Shown here in pieces: positions 50,201 through 63,395 of a DNA stretch of 64,000 bases. The DNA is from Rutstroemia sp. NJR-2017a BVV2 (taxonomy: Eukaryota > Ascomycota > Leotiomycetes > Helotiales > Rutstroemiaceae), in contig NJPS01000012.1 of assembly GCA_002946415.1 (NCBI GenBank), positions 716,056 to 780,055 on the forward strand, given 5' to 3'. Each line of letters begins with the position of its first letter. Positions within the stretch are counted from its first letter, which is position 1. Below the pieces are notes generated by a model. It was not told the DNA's origin, made no database searches, and saw only the letters and a program-made list of their open reading frames with translations. The translations under genes were made by a program, and so were the position numbers.

Positions 50201-50663
50201 TAGTCCGAATAGTACGGCAACGTCCTTCAAAAAAATTAACTACGCCCAACAGCTGCTAAAGCCGTGGTCTCAAATCGCTGGCCTTGAGGATGTAAGTGGC
50301 GTTGGGGAATATAACAGCACTTTCAACTTTTCCCATGACCCGGAGCAGGTCGGTGCGTCGATCTCCTTTGGCCCAATAAAAGACACTCTTCGCGCCTGGG
50401 TCAATGGACAAATGATTCCTCCTGTCGACGTAACGGAGCAGACCGCAGACATTACCCATTTCGTCAGGCAAGGGTCAAACACCGTCCGAATTGTTGTGAC
50501 TTCCACGCTCTTTAATGCCGTTAAGGTTAGAGCAAATTCTACAATGATGGTTGGGACCTCAGCTGCAGCATCGAATTCCTTATATCAGACTGCACCATGG
50601 GCGGATTTTGGGATGGTGGGACCCGTGAAGGTGCAACCACTGCAGCGAGTCCAACTGGTTTGA
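47269..50663 (+). CDS. Secreted GH106-like glycosidase (alpha-L-rhamnosidase type), one frameshift
   Basis: Exons 47269-47426, 47519-47816, 47868-48402, 48455-48783, 48851-49326 and 49375-50663; introns 92, 51, 52, 67 and 48 bp, all GT-AG. The frame holds except for one extra base near 49077-49083 in the GGGGTTTT run, where translation must shift to keep SYTGEYPLTTWPGYNAF. Without the extra base the length is 1027 residues. A signal peptide (about 1-23) is followed by FRYWLPDASVPPDVI and DIDSVAEAGGGGLEF, the start of GH106-like (beta/alpha)8 enzymes. The C-terminus (AWVNGQMIPPVDV, LRANQ) is a galactose-binding beta-sandwich. GH106 enzymes release rhamnose from pectin side chains; the fungal members are poorly characterised. 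It may be a pseudogene or carry a sequencing error. Confidence 0.75.
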
Positions 50664-51129
50664 TGAGATATATTTAAATTGAAATCTTTAAAAACAAGAT
50701 TTATTCCAAAATGTTTTCCCGACGCTTAGTGTGACGATTCGTACGGAATCGCACCTATGTAGAATGCGGCTGCCTGAGATGTAAGGCCGTATCGCCCGCT
50801 ACGGCCATTACGGGCCTTGCGGGCCGCAACCTTAGTAATGTAACTAGAGGTTATATAACTAGCACGTGACCTACACCGAATTTTACGAAAGTAGCTTGGA
50901 GCTAGCTCCCTATCTGAGGTTTACTTAATTAAACTCCTTATCTAAACTGCTATAATATTAGTATACTATATACTCTATATATAATCAACTTTCTATATTT
51001 AAACTCTTCGAGTTCTAGAGTTCTCTTAGTTCTTTAGTTGTTAATTCTAAAGCTAAATCTACTTTATTATTGAAGGTTCATTATAAGGAGAAGGTATATC
51101 TTTGATTTAGTACTAAAGAGGATATCTAG
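50664..51129. other. Intergenic spacer largely made of an inverted LTR-like repeat
   Basis: Between the GH106-like stop and the HET stop the DNA is almost wholly the LTR-like sequence listed next. It includes GC-rich imperfect palindromes around 50780-50830 (CGGGCCTTGCGGGCCGC). Confidence 0.55.
50730..51129 (-). repeat. Inverted, little-mutated LTR-like sequence
   Basis: It begins TGTGACGATTCGTACGG, the reverse complement of the end of the LTR at 63988 (CCGTACGGATCGTCACA-like). Its far half, reversed, matches 52930-53055 and then 53244-53345, with C/G in this copy where the other has T/A. It lacks the roughly 180-bp segment at 53057-53240. I found no second LTR or internal domain, so it is a solo LTR or fragment. 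The outer end near 51129 is approximate, and the HET stop codon lies next to it. Confidence 0.6.
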
Positions 51130-52524
51130 TTATGGCAACGGAAATATACTGAACTGCTTTCTATCTTTCTCTTTCGCCTGCTCAAATCGTTTCTGTATAT
51201 CAGAAGGATCGGTATCTTCAAATCGGCAGCATAGTATCCTAGTTAGGTCGGAAACGCCATTGCCTAAAAGCCTGTCGAAGAATCGCGTGGAGCAATCGAT
51301 TTTCTTGCACGATCTTGTGATAAAATGGACAGTCCCATGCTCCTCGTTTCTTTGCAACCTGCTTTCAACCCATTCCCGGAATTCTTGTGCAGCGATATCC
51401 ACTCGGAACAAGCCAATCACGACAAAAGGTGCGTATTGCGAGTATGCTCCGCCACGAGTGTTGTCCATGCAATCCAGCTTGTCGATGTAGGACAATGTTG
51501 CTACCGCGACTTCATCAAGGGTCATGCTATAATCAACCTCGAGTAGTGGAGTCTCCTTACTGTCGAACAACTGTGCCAATGGTAGACCACGAAATGCGAA
51601 GATCTTATCTCGGACGTCTGAGCACTCCTTGGTCTTGTTGTCCATGATACACGCTATCAGCGTATTGATGCCTTCCGACATTTGCATCTTGTTGGCCATT
51701 GCAGCTTTGACAATCTCCCTTGACCTCCTAAGGGTATATATTAACCCTTCCACGGCGAGAGTTAGCCCGTTTTTCCCTCTAGCCCTTAAACTCCCTTGAG
51801 TGCCAATCGTGCCCTTACTCAAAGCCGTAAAGTCGTATAAGCTATCCAGGTACGTCACATGCCGCCCACTGTGCAGCATCATCCTGTCGGCGGAGCAGAT
51901 CACTTCCGGCGTGATCCAAGTGCGGGTGAAGTACGGGTCCTCTGAGAGTTTTCCGATGTCCTCCCTCGCCTCCTCGATCATCTTTTCGAACGCTTCAGGA
52001 GGCGCCTTCCCGGTCATCTTTCCAACATATCTCGTGTTCAGCGCAAAGAACGCCTTCTTGGTGAATTCTTTCTCCTTTCCGAGCCATGCGATGACCAGCG
52101 GCGCCATGGTGTAGATCTTCCACATCTGCTGGACTTGTTCGCTTTTTTCCTGATCGTCGGCTTGGTTGATACAGATGGCGTCTATCCAGAGATCATTTTT
52201 CTTGAGCGTTTCGGAGTCATGGCTCAACATCCGTTTGCTATATATAAAACGGTTCTGCAAAAAGTCCAGAAGATTCTGCGCTATCCCCAGAGCTTGATCG
52301 TTGACCGTGATCGTCGCGACTGGTGTGGGATCATACCAGCAATATGATAGGGCAGCGAAACTTGATATCGACTTTGCCTCCAGTTGCATATATATCAACT
52401 GACAGCGGATGTCTTCAGCTGTGCTTTCCGGGAGGACTCGAAGCAATCGGATGGAGCCCTTTTCGAGCGGCGAGTATTTAAAGGAGCTGACAACGGCCAT
52501 TCTTCGGTAATGAAAGTTTCGCAA
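51130..52524 (-). CDS. HET-domain protein, second copy in the window
   Basis: Single exon, 464 residues from 52524, or 456 from the second Met at 52500 (MAVVSSFKY). HET blocks are FAALSYCWYDPTP (normally SYxWG; Gly-Asp is replaced by Tyr-Asp), LWIDAICINQADDQEKSEQV and YFTRTWITPEV (normally R-x-W-T/V-x-Q-E; Gln is replaced by Pro). A conserved SDVRDKIFAFRGL block follows. The last residues, IFPLP, and the stop lie beside the LTR-like repeat, so the C-terminus may have been cut. Divergence in two core motifs leaves activity uncertain. Role by family: non-self recognition at hyphal fusion. Confidence 0.87.
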   Translation of the reverse strand: MRNFHYRRMAVVSSFKYSPLEKGSIRLLRVLPESTAEDIRCQLIYMQLEAKSISSFAALSYCWYDPTPVATITVNDQALGIAQNLLDFLQNRFIYSKRMLSHDSETLKKNDLWIDAICINQADDQEKSEQVQQMWKIYTMAPLVIAWLGKEKEFTKKAFFALNTRYVGKMTGKAPPEAFEKMIEEAREDIGKLSEDPYFTRTWITPEVICSADRMMLHSGRHVTYLDSLYDFTALSKGTIGTQGSLRARGKNGLTLAVEGLIYTLRRSREIVKAAMANKMQMSEGINTLIACIMDNKTKECSDVRDKIFAFRGLPLAQLFDSKETPLLEVDYSMTLDEVAVATLSYIDKLDCMDNTRGGAYSQYAPFVVIGLFRVDIAAQEFREWVESRLQRNEEHGTVHFITRSCKKIDCSTRFFDRLLGNGVSDLTRILCCRFEDTDPSDIQKRFEQAKEKDRKQFSIFPLP

Positions 52525-53066
52525 ATACTTAATGGATTTAGCAGCTTAACGAGTGCGAATAGTAACGAGCTAAATGAAATCAATTGAAGAGCAATATAGT
52601 ATATATAACTCGCAGCAATTAAGTATAGACCTGAAGGCCACGTTGCGGCCTAATACTATTTCTTTGGAATTATACCGTAGTTCCGTTTTTTTTGAGTGGG
52701 AAATTTAAGATATAGTCTATCCGCGGGTGAAATGGAATTATACTATAGTTCTATTAACCTTAATTATTAGAGTTAAAGTTTTATTTGTATACTATCAGTC
52801 AGGTAACTATATCATTAATATATTCTGAATCTCTAATCTAAAGCAAGTATTATAATATAGATTATAGATAGTTTATCCCAGAATTGAATATCGTTATATT
52901 TTGATAAAGTTATATATCGAAATATAAAGTATTTATAATAAACCTTTAATAATAGAGTAGATTTAGCTTTAGAATTAATAACTAAAGAACTAAGAAAATT
53001 CTAAAGTTTAAAGAATTTAAATATAGAAGATTAATTATATATAGTATAATAAGATTGAAACTATAA
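52525..53066. other. Transition from gene-bearing DNA to AT-rich repeat
   Basis: Base composition falls sharply after about 52690. It contains the inverted palindromic element at 52658-52692, a weaker copy at 52735-52760, and the start of the LTR-like sequence at about 52930. Confidence 0.5.
52930..53055 (+). repeat. RIP-mutated 5' LTR-like sequence of the right element
   Basis: AGATTTAGCTTTAGAATTAA and the following AAAGAACTAAGA match the reversed LTR-like copy at 50730-51129 and, more weakly, the 3' LTR at 63803. The differences are mostly T or A where the other copies have C or G. The 5' boundary cannot be fixed. Confidence 0.5.
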
Positions 53067-56000
53067 TATATATCTAGTAACTAGATTAAATATTTTTCTA
53101 TTTCAAAGTTCTATCTCTTATATTTAGTATTAATATAGATACTTTCAATTAATATCTTCTTCTTCTTTATTTATTTTTATTACTAAATAGTAATATTTAT
53201 AGTATTATTTATTATATACTTCGATAATATATCTATATTCCTTTATAATAGAATATATAATATATTAATATTATAGTAATTTAGATAAAGAATTTAACTA
53301 AATAAATTTTAGATAAAGAACTAGTTCTAGATTGCTTTTATAAGATTTATTATATTATTCTTTTCTTTAAATAAGTTTATTCTTAAATATTATTATCTTT
53401 AGTTAAAAACTAATAATTAATATTAGTTTAAATAAATATAAGATAAAAAATATTTTAAAGAAATAAACTAAAGAATATATATCTTTAAACTAATATTATT
53501 AAATAATTATTATTAATATAATTATAATTCTTTTCTCTATTCTGGAATAATTATAACTATTTAGATAGAAAAATAGATAAATTAAGAAATATTAAGTTTT
53601 CTATATAGAAGTTATATAGTTTATATAATATTATTTTCAAATTAGATATTTATTATAAATATTTATCTTCTAAATTATATAAAAGTAATTAGAATCTCGA
53701 ATATTATTAATTACGATAATTAGTAATATTATTATAAAGTTTATTATTAATAGTAATTATATAGAAAATCGATTATTTATTTATAATAATAGATAAATAA
53801 ATAGTAATTATTATTAAATATAAAACTTTATATATTAAAGAAAACTATTTAGTTATATAAATTTTTATTCTCTATTATTTTATTAATTCTATCAATTTCT
53901 ATTATTAGAATTACTAGAAACTATTCTAGTAAGTAAAAAGTAGATTGAGATTTCGGGTAGGTTCATTCAAAATATAATATAATAGTACTAAATCTCGTTA
54001 TTTTTATTAATTAATTATTAAACTATTATCTAATTATCTTCTAATCGATATCAATTAATTGATTAATTATATATAACTCTATACCAGTTTGCGACCGAGT
54101 TATATCAACCTTATCTAAAAAGGTAAACTATTTTATTATATAACTTCTCTTATCTCTAATCAGATTTAGTAAGCAAAATATAAGCTATATCTCAAAAAGG
54201 TAAAGTATTTTATTATATAATTACTATATAATTGCCAAATAATTATCATTACTTTATTGATGATTTGTTATTTACTTCTTATTATTTATCTTTTATATTA
54301 TTAATATTTCTTTAGATATCTATCAATAAATATCTCAATTCTTTATTCTCTTTCTTCTATAATTATACCTCGATCTAGACTCTTGTTAGAGGAACAACAA
54401 TATTATAATAATATATAATTAGCTTGCTAATATAATGAGATTTCTATAACAAATAGCTTTAGTTCTATTCCTAATTCAACTTTATCTTATCCTTTTGTTT
54501 ATATTCAACTAAGTTTAGCTAGAGTTATAGAAGAAGATCTATAAAAAATCGAAAGTTTAGAACTACTTATCGTTTCTATATCTTATTCTGCTCCTAATAA
54601 TAAAGAAATACCAGATCTCTTAGTATTAACTATTTATAATTTAACTACTATTTCGATATCTACTTAAGAATATATTATATCTGATTTGCTACTTACTCGA
54701 GATTGTATTATATCTAATTCGATACCTATTCGAGAATATATTATACTTGATTCGAATAGTAATCCTATATCTATTATAGATAACTTGTTTTTAGATTCTC
54801 TTCTAAATAATATCGGAATACTTGATATACCTAATCTCAATCTCGACAATTACCTTATTGATAGCAATAGAGATATAGAAGAATAGGGAATTAGTAGATA
54901 GATATCTATAGCTAGATCAACAAGTAGTAGATAGCTTTTTATAGATAATATAGGATCTAATATATAACAACTAGTAAATAAAGACGAGGATAGTAAATCT
55001 GGTTCTATAGATAAAGAAGAAGATAATAGATCTGGTTTTATAGATAAAGAAGAGAATAGTTAATAAAATTGGGATAATAAAGAAAAAGATAAGTTTTTAC
55101 TATTAATTATCGAAGAAGATAATTACTTTATATCTTTCAGCAATATAGAAGATAACGAAAGTTAGTTAAGTAATAAGCAAAGTACTAGCGATACCAGAAG
55201 AGAAAACCAAATTGAAACTCAGTTATAGCGAGAAATTTCAATATCAAACAAGCCCAAAGTGGATTTAGCTAAAGAGCTATATAATTATTTATTTTAATTT
55301 AATAGCTATTATTTAGATGAATATTTAGAATAATATTACTAGTATTCCGATAGTATATTAATACCAAATCACGAACAATATCTCAACTTACCTAACTATA
55401 TAAAATAGTTGGAGGAATCCAATATTTCAATAATTATATATCAACCAGACTTTTTTACTAAAGCTAAATAAGAAAGTTCTCTTATACTAGATTGGTCAAA
55501 ATATTTTGATGGATATAATATCGATTTACTAGTAAATCGCGAAAGAGTTACTAGTAATAACTAGGTTATTCAAGATAAATATATTTTGTATATATATATT
55601 AGATATTCTCAAAATAAGGCTAGTATATTAGTAATTCGCTTCGATATCGATAGCTTTCTAGAATTTACTTAAAGTCTTATTATTATCTATTAGAAGATAG
55701 ATATTAATCTTTTTCCTTATTTCTATACAAATATTCGAACTAATCTTTATCTTTATACCAAGATCTTTTATAATTTTGGAAAAGACGAAAAAGCAATTAG
55801 AGTTAAACTATAAAAGGTTCTATATTACTATTTTGGTCGGATATTAGGTTATGAAGATATTAGTCTTTATATCTTCTTTCCTCAGATATATAAACCTAAT
55901 AAGCCAACGAATTTCCTTAGAAAAGATAGTAGTTAGCTATATCATCTCTTACAAATCTAAATTAATTCGATTCTACTTTCTAATATTTTTCGCTATATAC

Positions 56001-57376
56001 TACCGATAAGTTACTAGTATCTACCTTATTCTTGGAATTATACTCGAATGAAAATATAAGTCTATTATAGAAAGCAATCTATATATACTAATACTGATAA
56101 GATAGAAAATCAAGTATTATTACTTTATTATTCTCTATATCTACAAAGCTTTACTACTATCTAGTAGGAGATTGAACAATAATTAACTAAGTCTAAATAT
56201 ATAATTTATTATAAAGTAAAACTATTTTTTTCCAGTAAAAATATCAAACTTCGATTTTCTTATAGTACTTTATCCGAAGTCTGAGAAGTATTTAAAAGAT
56301 CTTTAATAGCTATACTTAACCTGATATATATTAATCGTAATAATATCTAGTTAGATCTAAATAAAGAAATAACTACTATCGATTATATATTATATAGCTA
56401 GTAAACCAATAATAATCTGTTATCTACTACTTATCTGTTAAAGATCTACTATCTAAAGTCTTACTTTCAATAAACCAAATATAAAGAACTAGATCGATAT
56501 ATTATTCCTACTTTTTATTCTTTAGCTATATTATAAGATATAAGCAATTTAATATTAGATATATCTCTATTATCCTACTATCGATAAGAGGATTGAGTTT
56601 ATAGTCAAATCTATAATAGTTTTAAAGAGCTTTTTGATATAGTTCAAACAAAACCTTTTAGTAATTCTTATTTAAGATAATTAGTATAGGATTCAAAAAT
56701 AAAATAGATATTTTAATAACAAAGTTGAATAAGACTAATTATAGACTCTATATTATATAAGAACTATTTAGTTAACAAAAAGCAGATAAAGTACTTAATT
56801 ATAAAAAAACAATAACTTTCGATTAGTATTCGAGAGGAGAATCAAGTTATATTTACTTTTATAGATCGAATACAAAATTCGACAGAGAATATAGATATTT
56901 AGACTCAAGTTTATAATATTACCTATTACAACTCTTAGTATATATACTTTTTATATATAATTATTTATATGAAATATCTATTACAGAATATAAACAAATT
57001 TATAACAGCTTTCGAATAGATATTAAGTTTAAAAGTAAAAACTCAAATAGATTATAAATATTGTAAACTAATAACTATATTATTATAAATATTACTATTT
57101 GTTTTTGATTCGGGATCTATTATATAGCAGAATAATTTTTAGAAAGAAAAGTTTCAATAATAAAGAGAAAAATCTGAAATGCTCGGAATAGGATTATAAA
57201 CTATATAAACTAAGTTCGGATATATATAATTCAATTCTCGAATTAACTGGAAATCGATAATATTTCGCTCTTAATTCACCAACTAAATAGTATTTAGTAA
57301 TAATATACTTTATACAAATTACTAGAAGAACTTCTTATAAGTTGGAGAAACTAAGGATAATTATATATTATAACAA
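53067..57376 (+). mobile_element. Degraded unidentified AT-rich element (right copy)
   Basis: Identical to 1-4310. Here its left edge can be seen: the segment 53053-53244 repeats at about 57377-57568 and interrupts the LTR-like sequence that is continuous in the inverted copy at 50730. It may therefore be an insertion into, or a recombination product with, the LTR. Confidence 0.5.
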
Positions 57377-58545
57377 GGTTGAAACTATAGTATATATCTA
57401 GTAGTTGGATTAAATGTTTTTCTGTTTTGAGATTCTATCTCTTATATCTAGTATTAATATAGATATTTGTAATCAATATCTTTTTCTCTCTTACTTACTC
57501 TTATTACTAAATAGTAGTACCTATAATATTGTTTACTATATATATCGATAATATATCTATACTTCTTTATATTGGTAACCTATATAGAGAGCGATAGTTA
57601 AAGGTAATATATACTATATTATTATCCGGAAATATAAGTTTGAGATAAAGAATTGGTTTTATTAGTATTAAGTATACTATTTACTAAAAGTTCAGTATTT
57701 GCGAATAGAAGCTTTTGAGGAAGAGAAAGTAAAGTTAAATTCCTAAATAGAGAGGGTTTATTAGATAAAAAAAATTCTTACTCTAAGTAGAGATTCTGAG
57801 ATATATTGGTTAGAGGTTTTTATAAGAGTGAATAGGATCTTATATAGAAATAGATTATAAAAATAGATATAAAGATAGTTACTGAGGAGATAAATATAAA
57901 GTAGAAATAAGTAGAGAGGAAATCGGGAGAGGATATAGAATATATAGTAGTGAAGAGATATATTATAGAAGAAAACTCTGATTTATTGAAAATAGGATAG
58001 GCTATTATAAAAGATATAGTATTGGTACTTCTCTTAGTAATATAAATCGGTTATTGGTTTTCGAATTTGTTATTGATTAGACTACGAAACTCTATATCAC
58101 TCAAAGACTCTTCAGAAATATCTATATTTCCTTCTTCCTCTTCTATAAACTTAGAGATTATATAAGAAGTTAGCTACTAATCTGTATTTATAATATCTAC
58201 TAAGATAGTATCTTCGGTTTCTCTACTATAGAGTTCTAGAGTTCTATACTTTGAGGAATATAATATTATAGAGTTCTTAGAGAGATTTGAAGATCAGATA
58301 AAAGATATAGGATAGGAGGATAAAGTAAAAGTAAGATAACTACCAAGGTACTATAGTCTAGTAATAAGGTAATATATCAAAACCTTGCTAGAATAGATAG
58401 ATCAAGACTAGATTAAGTTATATATTATTCTTATATCCAAGTACAAAAATTATAACTCGATCTAGTAAATAAATTCTTGTATCTTTTTAGAAATACTAAA
58501 GAATAAGAAAAGAGATATTGAAATAGATATTTAAATATATATCTG

Positions 58546-58806
58546 CCAATTTTCAGCTATATCTACTACTTTTCTCAAAAAGAATCAAATTAAAGATTAT
58601 ATAAGAGGAATCTGGTTCTTAAATAGTTTTCTTTAAGGAATCCGAAGCAAAATTATATAGAAGCTTAGGATCAATATCGAAGAGCTAGCTACTATAGTAT
58701 ATAATAAGATAACCAAAACTATTATCAGGATCCTCGAAAATAATAAGATAGTATAAGAGTTCGATTCAGATATCCAGAGATAAGAAATATTAAGTTAGCT
58801 AGTAGA
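58546..58806 (+). pseudogene. gag-like remnant (right copy)
   Basis: Same sequence and stops as 5480-5740; weak Gag-core resemblance only. Confidence 0.5.
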
Positions 58807-59965
58807 CTAGTTTGGGAATATAATATAGATATTTAAAGAGAAATAGTTTACTATATCTGTTATTAGTTAATAATCTTATAAAATCTTTTATAGAATGATT
58901 AAGAACCTAATAAGAGTTTTCGAATTATTAGTTATATCGGTAAGGATAATAGCGAATATAATTCCAAATAGTTAATAAATCAGGTTTAATCTACTTAGTA
59001 AAGCGAATCGAGGTATATATCTAACTGGTACTATAGAGAGAGTTAACCTATTATATCTACTTTATAGACCGATTATAGAAGTTAGTGTTTATATAAAGGA
59101 GCTTTACTATTCTCGAACTATAATTTGTTTTTATTATTAAGAAAAAAGGTATTTTCAGAGAGATTATCCCGATTTCGTTATTGATCAGGAACGAGGATTG
59201 GTATATAAAATACTAGAAAGAAGGATATACTATAGAAAGATAGAGGAAGAAGATAAAGTGGTTTAGGTTTCTAGAGAAATAAAGGGAAGAGATATTATTT
59301 GTAAATACTAACAAATAGTAGCTTATCAGTAAACAAAGACTATTATTATAAACTAGATAGAAATACAAATAGTACTAAACCGTCTTATAGATATTATATC
59401 TATTGGAGGAATATTAGAAAAGATAGTATAAATAAAAGAGTCTAATAATGAAAAGCTAGAAAATAAGATCGATATATATATAGCTATCTTTTGTAATAAT
59501 AAGAAGTTAGCTACTAAGGAGCAATAGAAGGATCTATAATATACTTTTAAAAAAAGAATCCAAAAAGAAAAAAAGATAATTATTCCGAAGATCCTCTATA
59601 CTAGTAATTAGAAGAGATTATTGGTAGAAGTAGCTAATGAATTAGGTAAGAAAATAGATATAGAAGAGATTGATATTGATAAGAAGTAGATAGAAGTACT
59701 AAAGAAGATAGATCTAAGAGTAATCTATTATATTAAGAAGTATATAGATATAATCAGATATATAGTTAATCTAATAGAACTGATAAACAAAATCCTTGAT
59801 AACGAACTATAAGGAGTTACTAGGAAGGAGATTATAGCTTGCTTAGATATACTCTAAAAGATATTATTTAAAAATATAGCTACTATTATATCTTCCGATA
59901 TAAAACTAAGGTCCGACGAAGAAATAGTATAAATATAATCGATATTACTTAAGGAAGTTGAAGTA

Positions 59966-60296
59966 CTATTTATTATAACCAGTCTAAAAGTTAAAGTAAT
60001 AATTGGAAATCTAGAAATATTAGTATTAATCGATAGTAGTACCAAAGCAGATTTGATATTAAGTAGAGTTACTGAATATACCGGTCTAGGAGTATAACTT
60101 GACTTTTAGTATAGAATAGTAGGGTATAGTAGTAAAAGAAAGAAGTTCGATAAGATATATAAGAATATTATAGTTAAGATTGAGAGTATCGATATAATTA
60201 TCAACTTCTTTACAATAGATAGTCTATAGAATGATATTATATTAAATCAGTTCTTTATTATAGCTAATTTGTTTACTTTTTCTTACTAGGATAGAT
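59966..60296 (+). pseudogene. Aspartic protease remnant (right copy)
   Basis: Same sequence as 6900-7230, with LIDSSTKADLI in place of the active-site D-S/T-G. Confidence 0.65.
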
Positions 60297-61045
60297 ATCA
60301 GTATATAATAATAGTTAATAATAAGAGAATGAAACAAGTTATAATTTATATTGCAAATATAACTAACTCTTGGTAAAAGAAAAGTACTCTCTAAAGAAAC
60401 TTGTAACTAAGCTAGAAACAGTATACTTATCTAGTAATGAAAGTATCGAAGATAACAAGATGGAAAAACATCGGCGAAATTTTACTCTATCTAGTAGATT
60501 GGATATTTTCAGAGTAAAGAAAGGTAAACTAAATACTTTTAGTATAAGTATATAAAGTATTAGCAAGGATATTATTAATTAAAGAGAAATAGATTTAATT
60601 ATAGTACTTCAAGTAAAGTATTTCTTTCCTATTATTGATATTTTTGATATATATAAGAGAAAGACTAATAAGGTTATATCTATTAAAAAAGGAATTTCCG
60701 ATAGATTAGTATCTAGAAGAGATCTAGAATAGAAATAGAAATAGATTGAAAAAGAATAATAAAGAGATAAAGTTGAATTAGTAAGTAAATAGGATAGATA
60801 ACTGATTCCAAAGTTTTCGAATATTAGATAGAGAAGTAAATTAATAATAGAAAGAATTAGGAAATTGATTTTCGAGAAAGAGTTAATATTTCGGAAAAGG
60901 AAGATATTATTAGAGTTATTATTCTGGAGAGAGAAAGGAATAGTATTCAAGTTTTCGGAATATAGAAAGATAGATAATAGTATTATATCTTTTTAAGAAA
61001 TATAGATAATTCTATATAAGGTTTGGTAAAGTTCCGAATTTATAA

Positions 61046-61756
61046 TCTCTAGATATCTAACTACCGAAATTAATACTATAATTAACGAGTATCTAGAAAT
61101 AGGAATACTTGAATACTATTATAGATTATATAGAAATCAATAGTTTGTAATTAAGAAAAAGAATAGGAAATATAGATTTATAGATATAGTTATAAAATAC
61201 AATATTATTACGATTCGAGATACAAACCTGTTACTAGATATAGATAAAATTTCGGAAGAATTTACTAAGTATTAGATTACTTTACTAATTGATTTCTATT
61301 CTGGCTATAATCAAATTTCGCTTTATTCAAATAATCGAAATATAATTATATTTATAATTTCTAGAGAACTAATCTAATATACTACTTTTGTTCAAAGTAT
61401 TATAAATTCTATTACTCAGTTTGTAAAGGTAAAGAAGATAATATTGAAAGATTATATCTCTAAGTACTATAAGATCTTTATTAATGATATATCTATTTTG
61501 AGTCTATAGATAAGATATAGTAATATAGAGGTTATATTAGATATTCGGAGGTTCGTACTAAAGTATTTATATAATCTAGACCAAGTTCTAGCTGATATAG
61601 AAAAAGCTAGTATAACAATAGATCCCAAATCTCAATTCGGGGTAGATAGGATTAAGTTAATTAGTTATATTTATTATATAGAAGAATATTTGCTAGATAG
61701 TGAAAAGGTCTTTAAGATACTCGATTGGATACTATACAGATCTCAAATAGAAATAT
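61046..61756 (+). pseudogene. Reverse transcriptase remnant (right copy)
   Basis: Same sequence as 7980-8690, with the FINDIS form of the F-V-D-D catalytic motif and several stops. Confidence 0.85.
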
Positions 61757-61865
61757 AAGTATTTATTAGAGTCTGTATCTATTATCGAATTTGGATTGAC
61801 TTATTTATTATAAAAGCTATACTACTATACCAATTGCTAAAGAAAGATATCGACTTTGTATAGAT

Positions 61866-62366
61866 AATAGAGTATAATCTAGTAATAGATAGTTTAAAGT
61901 TAGTATTAACTATAGTACTGGTTCTTGTTAGACTAGATATAGTACAAGATACTGGTCTTATAATCCTTGTTATTGATATAAGTCTAAGTAGATAGAGAAT
62001 AGTATTAATATAACAAAATAAAGAAAAGAAGAGATATCTTATATATTATAATAATAGTCAATAGATATTAGTTAAGTAGAATTATAATATTACAAAAAGA
62101 GAATATAAGGGAATACTAAAAGTCTTCAAAAAGGTTCGGGGTTATTTATATAAAGTATATTTTTTACTAGAAACTAATATAGCTATACTAGTAATACAAC
62201 TTAACTTAGCTACTATAGATTTATCTAATATATTTATAACTAGATAGATAATATAGATTCGACTATTTGACTTCGAGATTAAATATATTCCCGGAAACAA
62301 ATATATAGCTATAAATAAACTATCTAGGAGGCTAGCGATAGATAAGGAGCTATAGCTCAAAGCTTA
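61866..62366 (+). pseudogene. RNase H remnant (right copy)
   Basis: Same sequence as 8800-9300, retaining KREYKGILKVFKKVRGYLY and the FDFEIKYIPG junction. Confidence 0.8.
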
Positions 62367-62481
62367 GAAAGAACAAATCGATGATTTTATAGATATATAT
62401 ATAGACTTCTACCAAATAATCTCTTATTGAGAAGTCGGGATTATATCTATATAAATCTTCTTAGTAGAAAGGAAATAGAGT

Positions 62482-63356
62482 TTGAATTCGAGATTAATAA
62501 TAGAGTTCCTTATAATATTGAAGAGACTAGCTCAAGTTGCTAAATCAGACTTCTGCTTATTCAAAGCTAGGATATTGAACTATAGAGTCCAGGATAGTAT
62601 ACTCTTTCGAAGATCTAATAAAGATCTGTTTAAGAGAAGGATAGTTGATTTAGAAGAAGAAAGATTAGTAATCTTTTATACTCTCTATAACGAAATCAGA
62701 TATAAAGATAGAGAAAGTATATACCAGAAGGTAGTCGAGAGATATTTCTAGAATAAATACTATAAGGATATAAAAACTTTTGTATAGTAATATAATAAAT
62801 ACCAATTTCGAAGTAATCTCTATTAGAAAGAAGCTCTTTACCCAATATAGACTAGTATACTATAGAGTAAGGTAGAACTAGATATAATCTATATATCTGA
62901 GTATAGAGAGAAAAAGTACCTAATTATAACAAAATATAATCTCAGTAGCTAGCTGGAGAAATAAGTTCTAAGGTTAATAGACTCGAAATCGATTATAGTA
63001 TTTATATAAGAAGATATTATCTATAGATATAATATCTTTGGAAAGTTAGTTATAGATAGTAGTCCAGAAAATAAAAGTTGGGTTAAGATATTAGCTAAGA
63101 AATATAATATAGTATAAGTAATAATATTACTTTACTATATTTCTACAAACGGAATAGTCGAAAGAGACTATAGATCTATAGTAAAGGCTCTAGCTAAAAT
63201 AACCGATAGTGGAAAAGGAAAATAGATCGATAATCTATATATTGTTCTACTAGTAGATAGGATTATAGTAAAATTAATAACTAGATTCTCGCTATTTTAT
63301 CTCAACTATAGATCAGAAGCTATATTGCTAATTGAGATATATATATCTATATAGCG
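62482..63356 (+). pseudogene. Integrase remnant (right copy)
   Basis: Same sequence as 9416-10290: zinc-binding block in an open 89-codon frame, then the interrupted DDE core. Confidence 0.8.
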
Positions 63357-63395
63357 GATTATAGATTAGGAAAATATTGCTAGTAAAGCAAAGCT

